Shown here: one piece after another, positions 17,317-31,060 of the stretch
How the letters are laid out: each line of letters opens with the position of its first letter
How positions within the stretch are numbered: the stretch's first letter is position 1
Assembly (NCBI GenBank): GCA_032622095.1
Contig: CP136066.1
Location: 47,776,911 to 47,840,910 of the forward strand
Source of the DNA: Siphonodentalium dalli
Taxonomy: Eukaryota > Mollusca > Scaphopoda > Gadilida > Siphonodentaliidae
Reading direction: 5' to 3'
Length of the DNA stretch: 64,000 bases
Made by a program: the position numbers and the translations under genes
The notes under the pieces: model-generated
Database searches by the model: none
The model's input: the letters and a program-made list of their open reading frames with translations, nothing else
Told to the model about the DNA's origin: nothing

Positions 17317-20300
17317 ATGTATGCGTCTAATGATAATGTACGCGCATCCGCTATTAGTTCACAAAACACTCGGTGTGATAATATGCCAATGTCAGATGTG
17401 GGCGATTTACCCACACACACGAAACCGACGTTTTCGTTAGATAATTCTTCTTGCATATCCAATGAAGCTACAGCTGCTACATGTAATACAATTAAAATGC
17501 TTGCGCTGAACGTCTGTGGTTTAGAAAAGCGATTGGATTATCCAGATGTTATACATATGACTGATAAGTATGACGTCATATGTTTTTTCAGAAACAAAGG
17601 CATTCATAGAAGACTGTATAGTAATACCTAATTTCAAAGTTTATGCGGCGAAAGGAAGAAATACAGGAAGTGGTAAACGATGTGGTGGAATAATCATAGC
17701 AATAAAATCACATCTAAAATATAACGTCGAACACATTCAAAGTGACATGAAGCATGTAGTATGGATCTGAATTGTTGATCGAACTTTATCAATATTAATT
17801 GATACAGTATATATCCCACCGTCAGGGACTAGATACTCAGACGATGACTGGCATCTATATATTAAACGCGACCTACAAAAAATCCGCAAATTTTCTGATA
17901 TGGTTCTTCTGATGGGTGATTTCAACGCCCGAAAGAAATGTCTCAATGATGCACTTGATTTAGATCCCGAATATTTGGAAACCGCGACAACAATTAATTG
18001 TGAACTGATGTCTGATTTATTATATGATGAGACAAATTTTATAGCTGAGACGGAGATACCATCTCGCTACTCACAACATGTCGGAAATGCGAACAGTTAC
18101 GGTTACAAACATATATATTTATGTCAGTTTAATGATATGCGTATCTTTATTTTATTCATTAACGGTCGCTTTGGAGAAGATAAGGGCACTGGGCGCTTGG
18201 CGTGAAGTGACCGCAGTGTGGTATATTACGCCGTTGGTTGTAAACGACTTTTAAAATCATTGGAAAATTTCAGGGTAAACGAATTCCCCCCCACTATATT
18301 CCGACGTCCACCAAGGTATACACGTCGAAATAAAATTCTGAAACATAGATGAATACGAACCAAGCCCAAATATGCACGCACAACACGAAACGACGGCCCA
18401 AGTAAAGCCTACGCGATGGAAACCTGAACTCGCACGCACTTTTTCTGACAATGTAGACAATACTGAAATAGCAGCGGTAAAGGCTTCGTTGAAACAATCA
18501 TCATGTCGACAAAACGCCAATCGTGGCATTATTGAAGATGCCTGCAAGTCCTTTTCAAGGATATTAGTAAATTCCAATAAAGATACGTTCGGCCTATCTA
18601 AGGGGAGTAACCCTATCGAAAAACGCGAAAAACCAAACCAGCCGTGGTTCGACTCCGAGTGCAAAGACAAGCGGAAAGCAATGCACAGATCCATAGTATA
18701 TTACCATCACAACAAGACTTCACGCAATAAGGAGTGTCTCAATGTAGCTGGTAAAGAATATAGGAAAACAATGGACCGTAGAATTAAAGAGACGAAAACA
18801 AGTAATATAACTGAATTGAGAAAGTTTTAAAGTAAATCTGGTAAAAGTATTTGGGATAAGCTCAAAGAACTAACTGTGAGGAACAATGCGAGCGATGAGA
18901 AATCTCGCAAACCAAGTCTGGAATCCTTTGTTGAACATTTTAAAGAACTAAATGAAACGTCCGATGATGACAATAATCTGAAACCAATAATCGACGAAAT
19001 ATTTGATGAAACATGGGAATCTAACATTAATGCCGAGATAACTGAGGCAGAAATAGAAGACGCGATAAATAATTTGAAGAACAATAAAGCAGCTGGTATC
19101 GACCTAATACAAAATGAGTATATGGATACAACAGTGGATCATATGATGCCGCTTTATAAGCTATTATTTAATCTGATCCTCGATACTGGGTACTTCCCCA
19201 AAGATTGGGCGTCGGGGGTTATCAATCCAATTTACAAAAAATCAGGCAACAGATCATGTACAGATTCGTATCGAGGTATAACATTACTTGTTTCGCTAAA
19301 TTATTCACATCTATCCTCAATAAGAGATTATCCGCCCTGTCAGACGAAGGAAACCTGATCGGAGATAACCAAACTGGGTTTAGAAAGAAACATTCCACGA
19401 CTGATAACATATTCATTCTTTACCACATTATAGACTTATACATGTCAAGAGGAAAAAAACTTTATTGCACATTTATAGACTTCAAAAAGGCATGTGCTAC
19501 CATATGGAGAGAAGCATTATATTTTAAAATGGTCAAAAAGGATATTAATGGAAATATTTTCAACGTAATTCGGGACATGTACACGCAAATTAAATGTTGC
19601 GCCAAAGACCGTAATAATCTTTCGGGATTCTTCGCCAGTAACGTAGGCCTTTTTCAAGGGGTGATATTGTCCCCTTTGCTGTTTTCCTTTTACGTTAATG
19701 ATCTGCAACATTTCCTTAATGACTGCGCTATTAGCAATTTATGTTTATTGGACAATGTCGGTTCAGAGAAATTAGGATTTTTCATCAAGCTATTATGCCT
19801 ACTATACGCCGATGACACAGTTATTATGACTGAAAATCAAAACGACATGCATCGGTCACTCCAAGCATTTCACGATTATGCCGAGGCATGGAACATGCAG
19901 GTTAACATATCGAAAACTAAAGTTGTGATATTTTGTAAGAAAATGCTAAAGAAAATGCCGGTGTTCTTCTACAATAATTCACAGTTAGAAGTAGAAAAAG
20001 AATTTAAATATCTCGGATTGGAACTCTTCTATAACGGCCGGTTTTCCGAGCTATCAAACGAAACGGTGTTATTGGGCCGAAAGTCATGTACGGACTCTTG
20101 AACAAAGTCAGAAAACTTCATATCCCAATGGACCTCATGTTAATGCTCTTTGACACACTGGTTTTACCAGTATTAAATTATGCCAGTGAAATATGGTGCT
20201 TCAAATCTCAAATCAAACAATACACTTGAAATTCTGCAAATTCCTGCTAAATATGAAAACCAGTACCCCAAATTATATGGTCTATTATATGGTGAGTTGG

Positions 20301-20902
20301 GAAGACACCCATTATCTGTGGAAATTAAATGTAGGGCGCTGTCATATTGGTCCCGACTTATTTCCTAGGATGGATCCCAATTAGCAAAGCAGATGTACCG
20401 CATTTCGTTAGAACTCTACAATAGTAACCCCGACACTAATGTCCATCTTAAGTGGATACATTATATTGAAAACACACTTAGCGATGTCGGGTTTAACTAT
20501 AAATGGTTATCACAGAATCCGCTATCAAAGAATGATATGATAGTTATCAAGCAGACACTAACCGACCAATTTTATCAAGAATGGTTTGGTTCCCTGACTT
20601 CAAACCACGGACATAACTACTTATCCCTGAAACATTACCCAAAAATGAGCCGTTATCTCATTGAAATTCCATATCATCTGGCCGAATTCCTCATGAAAAT
20701 TCGCACCTCGAACCATAGACTCCCGATTGAGAGGGGGTGGAAAAATCAACCAAAACTAGAGAGACTATGCAACATGTGCCAAATTGCTATCGGTGATGAA
20801 TACCACTTGGTTATTCAATGCAAACAACTAGATAAAATTAGAGAGAAATTCATTCCTAAATATCACTGGGAGAAGCCGAACAGAGAGAAATTCTACCGAT
20901 AA
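17317..20902 (+). pseudogene. LINE ORF2: endonuclease and reverse transcriptase
   Basis: The endonuclease domain starts near 17,497 (MLALNVCGLEKRL), includes the catalytic-type GDFNAR motif near 17,915, and has a frameshift near 17,585 and a TGA at 17,768. A linker follows at 18,372-18,830. The reverse transcriptase lies at about 18,880-20,100, with KAAGID near 19,090, GLFQGVILSPLLF near 19,650 and the catalytic LLYADD at about 19,800-19,816. It has a stop at 18,828 and a frameshift near 19,290. A C-terminal C-x2-C...H...C motif lies at about 20,770-20,822. Once it would have nicked target DNA and copied the LINE RNA. This copy is broken in at least five places. Confidence 0.88.
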
Positions 20903-21410
20903 ATATATATTGAGAATATGACCATCCTAAAACGAGTTTGTATATTCCTGCACTGCGCATTCAATGAACTAAGCTGTTTTTGATAACGGAATACTCACCG
21001 TGAGTAGTTACTAGATTGAAATTTGTATGAATGTCCAGCATATAAGTTCAACAACAGTTTAGACTTGTCTGTATTTGTCAGATGAATAATCACATAATTA
21101 TGTCCACATATGTCCAAACATACATCGTACTGCCCGTGTCTCCTATGACAAATGAGGGAGATCGTATATTCTCCACTCTACTCACAGAGGTGCTGACATC
21201 AGTGCGATGTATTCATACATCTATACATATTATAGGTATATAACAGTATATAACATATGACGCATGCATACTTGTGTTGTGATGATGCGCGTGATGGGAA
21301 CGCATCTGCATTCCTTCTGAACATTAAGTATATAATTATGTTCTTTGTTTTGCCTGTTTCATGTTAAATTATGACTTGTCAATAAACTATTTTATTCAAA
21401 AATCGCACTG
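20903..21410. other. LINE 3' untranslated region and junction
   Basis: No coding signal. An AATAAA word lies near 21,380. The exact LINE end and any target duplication could not be placed. Confidence 0.4.
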
Positions 21411-23395
21411 TTCGCGTCCGGATTGCCCCGAAGAGGACAGGGGGGCACCAACTTTGATCAAAGGTAACCTTAGCGCAGAATTCCACCAAATTGATGCACA
21501 TTCTTCTGAGATCTTCTCCATGATACACGGAATCATATTGTGTGATTTAAAGACTAAAGACGCCATATGTGTGTCGTTGGGATGAGAGATTGGGGGTCGG
21601 TGGGTGTCTAATAAATCTGATTGATAAGAATTGGTTTAGTCGCCGATTGCCACGAAACTTATACAAATTCATCCCCATGGTATAAGGTGTCTAACGGCGT
21701 GGATTAAAGCTGTCAAAAGTGGCGTCATTCGAGTCAGCAGTGCACTGAAAGGGAGATGGGCACCAAAACTAATACACAATATTTTAGCGCCAATTTCCAC
21801 CAAATTGATACACATTCTTATCTATGATATGAGGAATCTAATCGTGTGATTTTAAAGACGTCATATTGGTGCTGCTTTGGTGCGAGATGAGGTGGTGTGG
21901 GTGGGCACTAAATTTGATAAAAAATCGTAGTCGCGGATTAGCACCACACTTACAAATAACAATCTACATGATATCTGGAGTCTAGTTGTGTTGTATTAAA
22001 GATGTCAAAAGTTGGGCCATTCGAGTCAGGGTGCCTAGAAGGTGAGAGGGGCACACACATTGATACACAATATGTTTAGCGCCGATTTCCACCTCATTGA
22101 TACATATTCTTCTCCGTGATACGAACAATCTAATCGTGTGGTTTAAATGCGCGAAATTGGTGCCTTTTGATTGAGAGATATGCAATGGTGGCCCTAAATT
22201 TTATACGAATTTGTATACTCGCCAATTTTCATAAATTTTATATATATCCATCTCTATAATGAGTCTAAGTGTGTGGTTTAATGATGTCAAAAGTGGCGCC
22301 GCTTGAGTCCAAACATAGGGACGGGAGGGTCACCAAACACTTGTACAAATATGTTTAGTGTCAATTACCATCAAACACATACACGTTCTTCTCAAATGAT
22401 ACAATGAATCAAATATTTGCGAATATATGTCTGTGTTCTATATATGAATTTAAGGGTACAATCGAGATGGCATCAAGGCGGTCCAACAGGGTTAACTTTT
22501 TATGAGTAAGGTAATAGTGCGGGTAAAATTTTCTAAAATGACGTTGTTGGTGTCAGGGGAGGGGCTATTTTTAGCACATATTTCGACCAAATTGATACAT
22601 TATTCTTCTCCGTGATACGAGGAATATTAACGTGTGATTTAAAGACGCGAACTTGGTGCCGTTTGGGTGGGAAATGAGGGGGGGGGGGGGGTGATAACTA
22701 TGATAATAATTTGTTTAGTTGCCGATTACCACCATACCTATATCATCTCCATTATTTAATGCATGAGTCTAATAGCCGTGGTTTAAATATGACAAAAGTG
22801 GCGCGGTTCAAGTCATGCATGATGGGAGTTGCACCAAAATTGATACTCATATATTTAGCACTGTTTCCACCAAATTCATGCACGTTCTTCTCTAGTGATA
22901 TGATGACTTAAATCACATTTGGGGTCGTGTTGGTCATGGATGGCGGGAGGAGATAAACATAATGATAATCGCTCCGACCTGAAAAGGCGAGCCACTACTT
23001 ATATTCCATGTGTAACAATCATGTTTTGTGATGACATTTGGATATACAATTTATGAGAATACGTGTAGCACTTTGAGAGCAAGAGTATTTTCTATTCCCA
23101 CCAAATATCCACAGAGGGTTTCACATCACTTTAACATGGGCAACGCCGGGTAACACTGCTAGTAAGTAATAAAACAGGACAGCTACATCTATATCTATAT
23201 TTGCGATTGTATGTCTGACGGTCTGTCTGTGTTATATAGAAAATCACAGGGGGGGGGCCACCTGGATGGCACAAAATGGGTTTAATATGGGTAACGTTTT
23301 ACGAGAAATATTATTGTATTCTCTATTCCCACCAAATATCCACAGAGGGTTTCACATCACTTTAACCTGGGCAACGCCGGGTCACCCTGCTAGTT
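21410..23395 (+). mobile_element. Right part of the Helitron-like repeat with ~145-bp internal periodicity
   Basis: Related words 'CGCCGATTTCCACCAAATTG', 'ACACATTCTTCT' and 'GGTTTAAA...GTCAAAAGTGGCG' recur at about 21,470, 21,640, 21,780, 21,930, 22,075, 22,210, 22,355, 22,570, 22,715 and 22,855. Spacing alternates between two diverged half-units of ~145 bp. The 3' part has two copies of CAACGCCGGGT(A/C)ACnCTGCTAG followed by T (near 23,160 and 23,393), and CTAG-T is the usual Helitron 3' end. No Rep/helicase gene is visible, so the element is non-autonomous. Confidence 0.55.
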
Positions 23396-25331
23396 TATTA
23401 TATATACGTAGGGTGGTGTGCTATAATAATTTCACAGTGGACCAACGGTCACAAACGAAAACCGGAAGTCGCAGAGTCCGTGGCAAGGAATTTGTGTTCT
23501 CAAAGTTTGCAGACACTGTCATTGGGACACCGTTTTTGCTGCTAATAAGCACATTAAACACCACTCTAAACAGTTTAAGGAAAGTTAATATTTCTTCACT
23601 AATATTCGACACCAGACGATCAGTTAGAATAAGTTGTCAGTGCTCTATATGTGGCACCGGTACATGAATTCTAATACCGCATCAACGCAGCTCCCGCTGT
23701 GAAATGGTTGAAGGAAGCCCAACTAGTTGCTTCATTTCGATGTCACTATTATGACACCATATACACATTTTAAGGTTTTTGTGGTAAATATATGATAGAT
23801 TGTTTGGCACAGCTGCGTTTTATATACTTGTCTCCGAGACAAACCGAGTGTTTACATGTGTATATATACCATGTATGTATGCCTTATATTATATAACACG
23901 TCACGATACACGTAAGAAGCACAGCATGTTATACAATGTTGGAATAACTGTTATTTTAACTTCATAATTATATTCTAACTAGCTGTTTAGAGATGTTTTT
24001 TGCGATCGTCTCCATCTGGGAAGAATATACAAACTGTTGCTCGATGGTCCAGAAACATGCCTTATGAGCGTGTATGAGCGGGGTCAAGTTCAAGGTCAAG
24101 GACACGGTCGCGGCCCATATTGTTCCCGGGATCAAAGTAGGCCAACATACCAAATATGAGTCGGATCGGTCGTGCAGTTTTCGAATGTATAACACACATA
24201 CACACATGTATACACAGACAGAAGTTCCAAAATATATAATAGATCATCACGAAGCTTTATAATTTGACAAACCAAAAACTAATACATGTACACACACAGA
24301 TCACGCCACGGTCCATGATTGCATCGAAAATGCTGAAGTATTTATTCTGTATCGACCATTTCGGACGCAGTCTAAGTATAGCACTATAGGAACATGTTGA
24401 TTGGTATATGCAGGACAAACTCAACACATTACAAACCTATAACTGCATAACTAGATTCATGTTTGTGGATTTCCTTTTTCTGTGTGACAAATAAAGAAAA
24501 CGAACGTTTTGATATATCTTATAATTATGTTGAGTTCAAGCTGAAAATAGCGGCCATTTTGATAACAAATAATAGCAGCCATTTTCAATATGTATGCCAT
24601 TCTGATTGGTTGGTAGGAAAACATTGTTCAGTACTTTACTCTGACCATGCAGGCCAATAATTATTATCATACTGGTATCACATTTTTATTTCTCATTTTG
24701 ACCTTTTTAACAATATTTTAAGCACAAAAATTAAACATTTATTTTTACATGGTTATAGTTCCTTAACTTTTTTGTGTTGATTTACTGAACTGGTGCGACA
24801 AACAAAGAACAATATATTCTTTATACTTTATGTCCAGTAAAACCTGAAAGCGGCGGCCATTTGAAATCAAAGTGGCTGCCGTTCTGAATATGATCACCAT
24901 TGTGATCGGTTTTTTAAAACAAAATTCTTCAGTTTTCTCACTGACCAGACTTGTCTGCATCACACAGTGAACGATTATGTTACTATATATTACACTTAGA
25001 CGCTCTGCTATAAGGCATTATGCAGGGATGTGGCTAGAGGGGGGGTGTGGGGGGTGTCTCACCCCCCAGTGGAGACCCTCTAGCCACATCCCTGGCATTA
25101 TGTATATACATGTAAGAAGGCAGTGTAACTCACATAAATTGATCAACAGTTGTGCATATATCAATTTAATGCACATTGCGTTGTGTCTACTTGGTTATAT
25201 TCACGTCATTGTCAGTTTGAACCAAGTATCCATCGACATATATGACCTCGTGTTTCATGTATGTATAGAACCGATTAACTGTGAGAGAACCGACTCGATC
25301 ATCAAACTTCGCGGATGTCGTCATTGTTATT
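23396..25331. other. Non-coding sequence, partly shared with 41,856-42,990
   Basis: No gene is recognised. The stretch 24,290-24,990 matches 42,090-42,720. The words near 24,080-24,200 ('TCAAGGTCAAGG', 'GTGCAGTTTTCGAATGTATA') resemble the tail of a degenerate retroelement, but I cannot place the family. Confidence 0.4.
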
Positions 25332-25439
25332 AGTTGGGGAGCCCGCATATGTTCCATTTACACTTTTGCGTACAAAAGGTTTGACCCCCTAAAGTTGGTA
25401 CCAATAATGGAACATTCTGAAAAACCGATTTCTTAAGTT

Positions 25440-25810
25440 GCGCATTCCTGGGGTTTAGGGGCCGCTGAACCCCAAAAAGTGCCAAAAATTACTTCTATTT
25501 ACACTTCCGCGTACATCGATGAATTTTGGTTTGATGATACTCCTAAGTGTACTGATTAAGAAAACACAACCTAAGAAAGGGATTTTCCTGGGGTTTTCAG
25601 ATAAGAAAGGGGGTCCCATGCTGAACCCCAAAACGTGATTTTTCACTGTTTTTTTACACTTTCGCGTACATCCATAATATTTGGTCTCAAAGTACTTTGA
25701 TATATACTAATTATAAAAACAGAACTTAAGAAGCAACTTTTCCTGGGGTTTTAAGATAACAAGGGGGGTCATCGGGTCACCCCTCAAAACGTAAAAAATC
25801 ACTTTTATTT
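25440..25810. repeat. ~120-bp diverged tandem sub-repeats inside the foldback element
   Basis: 'CCTGGGGTTTTnAGATAA', '...CTGAACCCCAAAA' and 'TTTACACTTTCGCGTACATC' recur three times with drift. Confidence 0.65.
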
Positions 25811-26984
25811 ACATGATTGCATTCGTCCAACGTGTGTGCATGTGGGTACACCCATGGAACGTTGCACTATTACAACCAATACATCCCTAAATCGATACGA
25901 TCAACTTAAGAAATATATATTCATGTCGTGTTCTGATAAGAACGAGACTTGTTACCCCCCCCCCCCCCACAACCGATCATTTTTCTAGAACTATAAGTTA
26001 GCCAGTTTTATGAAAATTATAGCGGGAAAATCTGGTAAAATGTACACAAATGTATATATGTTCGTGAAGCTAAGACATAATGACACTTTTTTGGGCCAAA
26101 ATTGAAACTCACCATCAACGATGGCCGACAAAATGGCCACCGGAAGTTGAAAATATTACATTTTTTCACAAATATCTTCTAGATCAATTCATGATGTTTG
26201 GAACTGGTTGAGTAATGCAACTTTATTTTATGTTCTGTATATTAACTGATCATTGGAGCAATTAAATATGCAATTATTGGGGTCCTAACCCCTTCCAATC
26301 ACTTAAAAATTCGATTGTACAGAATGAGGTATAAAATTTCACAAAAAAATCACAATTGGGATTCTAGTCATATTTCAACAAGAAATTAACAGAACTTTGT
26401 AATGTAAGTGAGGCATATCATTACCTATTAATATTCCAAATCACTGGAACCAAAATTCTTACTTTGGCCCAAAATGGCTGCCAATATGGCCGCCAAAATA
26501 TGGAAAATGGTAAATATTACCCCAGCGTGTCCTGCAATCGCTTACAAGTTGTGTTGATGTATAAAATTGGCTATTCTGCATTCTATACATTGAATACTAA
26601 CATGTCTGATGCACCATGGTTAATTGTTACTATTTTCACCACTGACATCGTCAAAAATATTGGACTTTCCTCTCACAAACTTGACATAAATATTGGCAAA
26701 AATTCAGTTTTCAGGTTTGGACCATTTTTTCAGGTAAAATATAACTATCTTTGGATTGAAAGGAGTTTATTGTTTTGGTCTATCTTAAATGTGTCACACT
26801 ACGGTGTTTATAGACCAAATTGCTCAAGATGGCTTCCAAAATGGCAACCAAATTTGTAAAATGCAAATTTTTTATCCCGAACATTCTCTGCATTGTCCGA
26901 AAAGGTGTCTCACTTGGTTATTATACGTGTTAGTTAATTAACTGACAACTACATGTTCTATTCCCAGTTGTCCCAGTTCCGTAT

Positions 26985-29704
26985 GGGGCATGACAAATTC
27001 ATTTTAATGTATGTAATTTTGCCGAGAACCTCTTTTGTGATTTTGGCCATATTTATTGAAAAGAAATGGGCAGAACTTTGAGACAGAACTGAGATGGACC
27101 ATAATCTTGGCTACTCTGGTCCATTATGATAAACAAATATCAACAGGATACAGTGTGGATGCCAAGATCGTAGTCAGGGAGTTTCTCTGTGATCATATGT
27201 GAGGTGAATAGGTATACAGGGAGTTATTGTATGTCATGACTGATGTGAGTAGGTATACAATGAGTGACTATATGGTTATGAATGGGTTGTCCATGGTAAG
27301 ATGCATCTAGGTATACCGGGAGAGATCATGGTCAGATGTGAAGTGAATCGGTATGCATGGAGTGACTGTATGGTGTATGATTGTGTATATCCAGTACGGG
27401 TGCACCACGTGTGCCTGTATGGCCATTGATGTGGTGTATGGATATAGCTACATGGTCATCTATGTGTTGATTATGTATTTATGGAGTGACTGTAAGGTCA
27501 TGGGTGGGATGTACATGTGTTGTCTGTATGATCATAGATGGGGTGTGTGGATAAATAGGTTGTGATTTCATGGTTACGGGTAATGTGTGTAGGTATACAT
27601 GGAATGGCTGTACAGTCATGATTGAATAAGAATACCTGGAGTAAGCTGGGTGGATATTGTCGAGCGTGTGGGTACATAGGGAGTGTCCTTGTGGTAACGG
27701 GTGGGATGTATATTTATATATCTCGTGGATGTATTATCATTGGTGGGTACATAGGGCTTAGCTGTATTATCATGGATGGCGTGTATGATTATACAGTGAA
27801 TTGCTGAATTGTCATGTGTGAGGTGTATATGTAAGTATGGATTGTTTGAGTGGTCGTATGCGCGTTTTTTTGTATATTTGGAAGGGCTGAATGGCCATTA
27901 GTGAGGTTTACATGTATACCTGGAGTGAATATATGGTCTAGGGTGGGCTGCGTATCGAGTGGTTATATGACTATGTGTGTCGAATAGGTATACAGGTAGT
28001 GACTGTATGGTTAATGGTGATATGAGTACATGTAGGTATACAAGTAGTGACTGTATGAGCATAAATGTAATGAACATCTGTACAGGGGGTGACATGCGTA
28101 TGAATATACATGTACCTGGTGTTCCTGTTTGGTAACTCGTGTCGGTATCGTCATGTGTAGGTTATACCAGTACACACATGTGTTGCTTTATTGTCATGGG
28201 CGATGGATATGTGTATATAGCGAGTGGCTATATGGCCATGGGTGAGGTGCATATGCATACATGGAGTGACTATACTGACATGGCTGGGAGTATTAGTATA
28301 TCTTGAGTGGCTAATCGGCTATGGTGTGACAAATAGGGATCCAGGGATTGACATGGCCAATGTTGAGGTGAATATGTATACAAGGATTGACCATGATCGT
28401 GTATGAATGTTTTGAATAGGTACACACGGGTGACTATATGGCCACAGGTCAAGTGAAGGAGTATACCAGGTAACATGGGTGAGGATATGTGTATGAAGCG
28501 AGTGGCTATATGGCCATCGGTGATGTGTATATGTATACCGGAGTGACTTTATGGTCATTGTTGTGGTGTTGATGTATATATTGATTGACTATTTGACCAT
28601 GCGTTTGGAGAATATGTAACAGGGGATGACCTTATGGCAATGGTGAGATGAATAGGTATACAAGGAGTGACTATATGACTATATTCGTGGTCATGGGTCA
28701 GGAGTACACGTATACAGTGGGTCACTATATGGTTATATCTGTGGTGTTTATGTATATATGTAATGACTGTGTGATAATGGGAGGCTATCGATTTCCACGA
28801 TATGACATGACCTCTCTATTGATTAACATATCCTTGAGTTATTGTGGAAAGCGATAGCCACCCAAGGTACACATGTACAACCCACCCATTACCCCAGTCA
28901 CTCCATATGTACATAAACACCACACAGATGACAACATAGTCACCCACTTTATACACGTACATGTACTAGTACACCTGATTATACAGCCATATTTATACAG
29001 CTTATACCACAAATGACGATACAGCCACGAGTCACCATGCATGAACACCAGGTATACACCTACACCCGACATATGACCATATAGTCACTCTATGTATACA
29101 TATTCACTACATTCACGATAATACAGTCACTCATTGTATACATATTCACCTCACCGTGGACCATACAGCCACTACACGTATACCTATTCGCCATACCCAT
29201 GACCATAGAGTCAAACCAGGTATACATATGCACATCACCAATGGTAAGTCCTTCCAGATATACCAATATCGCACATACGACCACTCATAAGTTCCATACT
29301 TGCCATACTCATACACGCCATCCATGCTAATAAATCTACTCCCCATACACCACCAATGATAACACATCCACAACATATATACATATACGTCCCATCGTTA
29401 CCAACAGGGCACTCCATATATACCCACACATCATTCATGACTATACAATAACTCCCTGTATTATCTATTACCTATTATCCCCATCTATGATCATAGAGTA
29501 ACTCCCTGGCTGCCATCTTGGCTTCCACCCTGTATCCAGTTGATAAATTTGTATCATAATGGGCCAGAATACCCACATATCATGGTTCAGCTCAGTTCCG
29601 TCTCAAAGTTCTGCCCATTTCCTTTCAATAATATGGCCAGAATCACAAAAGAGGTTCTCCGCAAAATTCCATACTGCAACTTTAATATGAATTTGTCATG
29701 CCCC
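26985..29704. repeat. Inner inverted repeat made of diverged minisatellite arrays
   Basis: The left arm (26,985-28,795) consists of diverged units such as 'GAATAGGTATACAnGGAGTG' and 'ACTATATGGnCATGGGTGAG'. The right arm (28,840-29,704) has the reverse complement. The arms meet near 28,820, between GGAGGCTATCG and CGATAGCCACC. The arms are unequal in length (~1.8 and ~0.86 kb). Confidence 0.8.
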
Positions 29705-30756
29705 TAAACCCCAGGAATGCGCAACTTAAGAAATCGTTTTTTCAGAATGTTCCATTATTGGTACCAACTTTAGGGGGTCAAACCTTTTGTACGCAAAAGT
29801 GTAAATGGAACATATGCGGGCTCCCTAACTATATGGTTTAATTTGTGTAATTATCAACCGCTGTCTGACCAAAGAGTGTGTAGGATACGGAAAATGAATT
29901 GAATTATCGACATGGCTCAAAACTAATGAGATTTACCTGTCAAAAACTCCCGAATGTTTTATATATAATAAAAAAACAGCAACAAATCGCCCCAGAACCA
30001 TCACAAATCGACAATAGAATGACTGCCTCGTAACAGTTCTTACACATTGATGGGACAAGAGGTGCATGCATGGGGGAAGGAAAAGAGTTGAAACCTTCAG
30101 AATATACGTGCATAATAACCAAGCGTCCGGCGCCGTGGGAGGGTATCTGCTTGCAATATATAGGCATTCAATGAATTATAACGGTGTAGATATTTGACGA
30201 ATGTTCGACTCCATCACCGGCACCATATAGCGGTGTTTGCAACGAACGTGAACATAGATACAATTGGATTGTTTTGTCATTAAAACTGACTACTTACTTA
30301 CCTTATCTTAGTGCAAATATATCTATATACATGTACTTTCCAGTGTCTGTTTTTCGGCTTCACAAATTGAAGTCCCAACGGAATCCGGTATTGATCTATT
30401 TAGTTTGTTTACACTATCCTTGAATACACGTCTTCGCTATACTGCATTGCGTATAAAGGAATCGCCAAAATCTTTTCAACTATATAGCATTGATTATACA
30501 AAAGGCAAACAAAGCGACATTGAGTAAAAATAACCGGGTATACTTGTATATAGAGTAGCGCCCCGTTCACTGCTGTTTGAAAAAACAAGACAACGTTAAA
30601 GGTATACTACCATCATGTAAACAAGCAATATAAAACTTTAAAATCTATACAACCAAATCCAAATTAGCTTTGTTCTATATTCTGGCCGCCTAGATTGTTA
30701 ATCAATTTTCCTGCCAATTTTGTGTATGAACTCAGTAAACTATCAGGGCACGCTCT

Positions 30757-31040
30757 TCATTTCAGTTCATCGTCTCGCTTGGTATACATGCGGCAACTTA
30801 GTCTGCACAACAAGGGGTACTTCGGGCAACCACGCTGCTCCTTATTAATGCTCGTGACCTCTAACCCCCATTGAAATACTCGAGCTTTGATCGCCGGTCG
30901 GTTCGGGTATTTCCGCCATACGCCCCGTTGATGACGTCGCGCCTCGGTGGATTGTGGATTCCTGGATTCGTATTTAATCTGAACTGTTTTGAGCTGGACC
31001 ATCCGCTAATAATACACGCGTGCAGGTTTTTATCATTGGA
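30757..31040 (-). pseudogene. Possible transposase helix-turn-helix fragment (copy A)
   Basis: Two overlapping minus-strand frames read ARRHQRGVWRKYPNRPAI...FQWGLEVTS. The spacing resembles the N-terminal helix-turn-helix of mariner-like transposases (Arg-x-W-R...Pro-Asn-Arg...). The related frame at 43,911-44,156 in copy B keeps the same residues. No catalytic domain is found nearby. Confidence 0.3.
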
Positions 31041-31060
31041 TCGCACCACGCTGATCTGGG

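Larger units (their letters stand above)
10560..21330 (+). mobile_element. APE-type non-LTR retrotransposon (LINE), itself interrupted
   Basis: Coding domains run in the LINE order: ORF1 with a CCHC zinc knuckle and an SGNH-esterase-like domain, then ORF2 with apurinic endonuclease, reverse transcriptase and a C-terminal Cys/His motif. ORF1 is split by the 5,051-bp palindrome at 10,913-15,963. Several frameshifts and stops show the copy is dead. An esterase in ORF1 is known in CR1/L2-like clades, but the exact clade is unresolved. The 5' end (near 10,560) and the 3' end (near 21,330) are approximate. I could not find a convincing target-site duplication. Confidence 0.9.
25332..29830. mobile_element. 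4.5-kb foldback element with terminal inverted repeats
   Basis: The left end AGTTGGGGAGCCCGCATATG is matched in inverse at the right end (CATATGCGGGCTCCCTAACT). The terminal inverted repeats extend ~128 bp, to 25,460 and from 29,701. Copy B of the duplication lacks the element (uninterrupted near 42,990), so it inserted after duplication or was lost. The interior has sub-repeats (25,440-25,800) and a second, inner inverted repeat. No transposase is seen. The termini start with AG, as in Polintons, but the target duplication is unclear. Confidence 0.75.

Noticed and set aside
26464-26859. 131-codon frame inside the foldback element
   Set aside because: It lies in diverged repeats with 'AAAATGGC' words. 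The composition is not protein-like and there is no homologue in related stretches.
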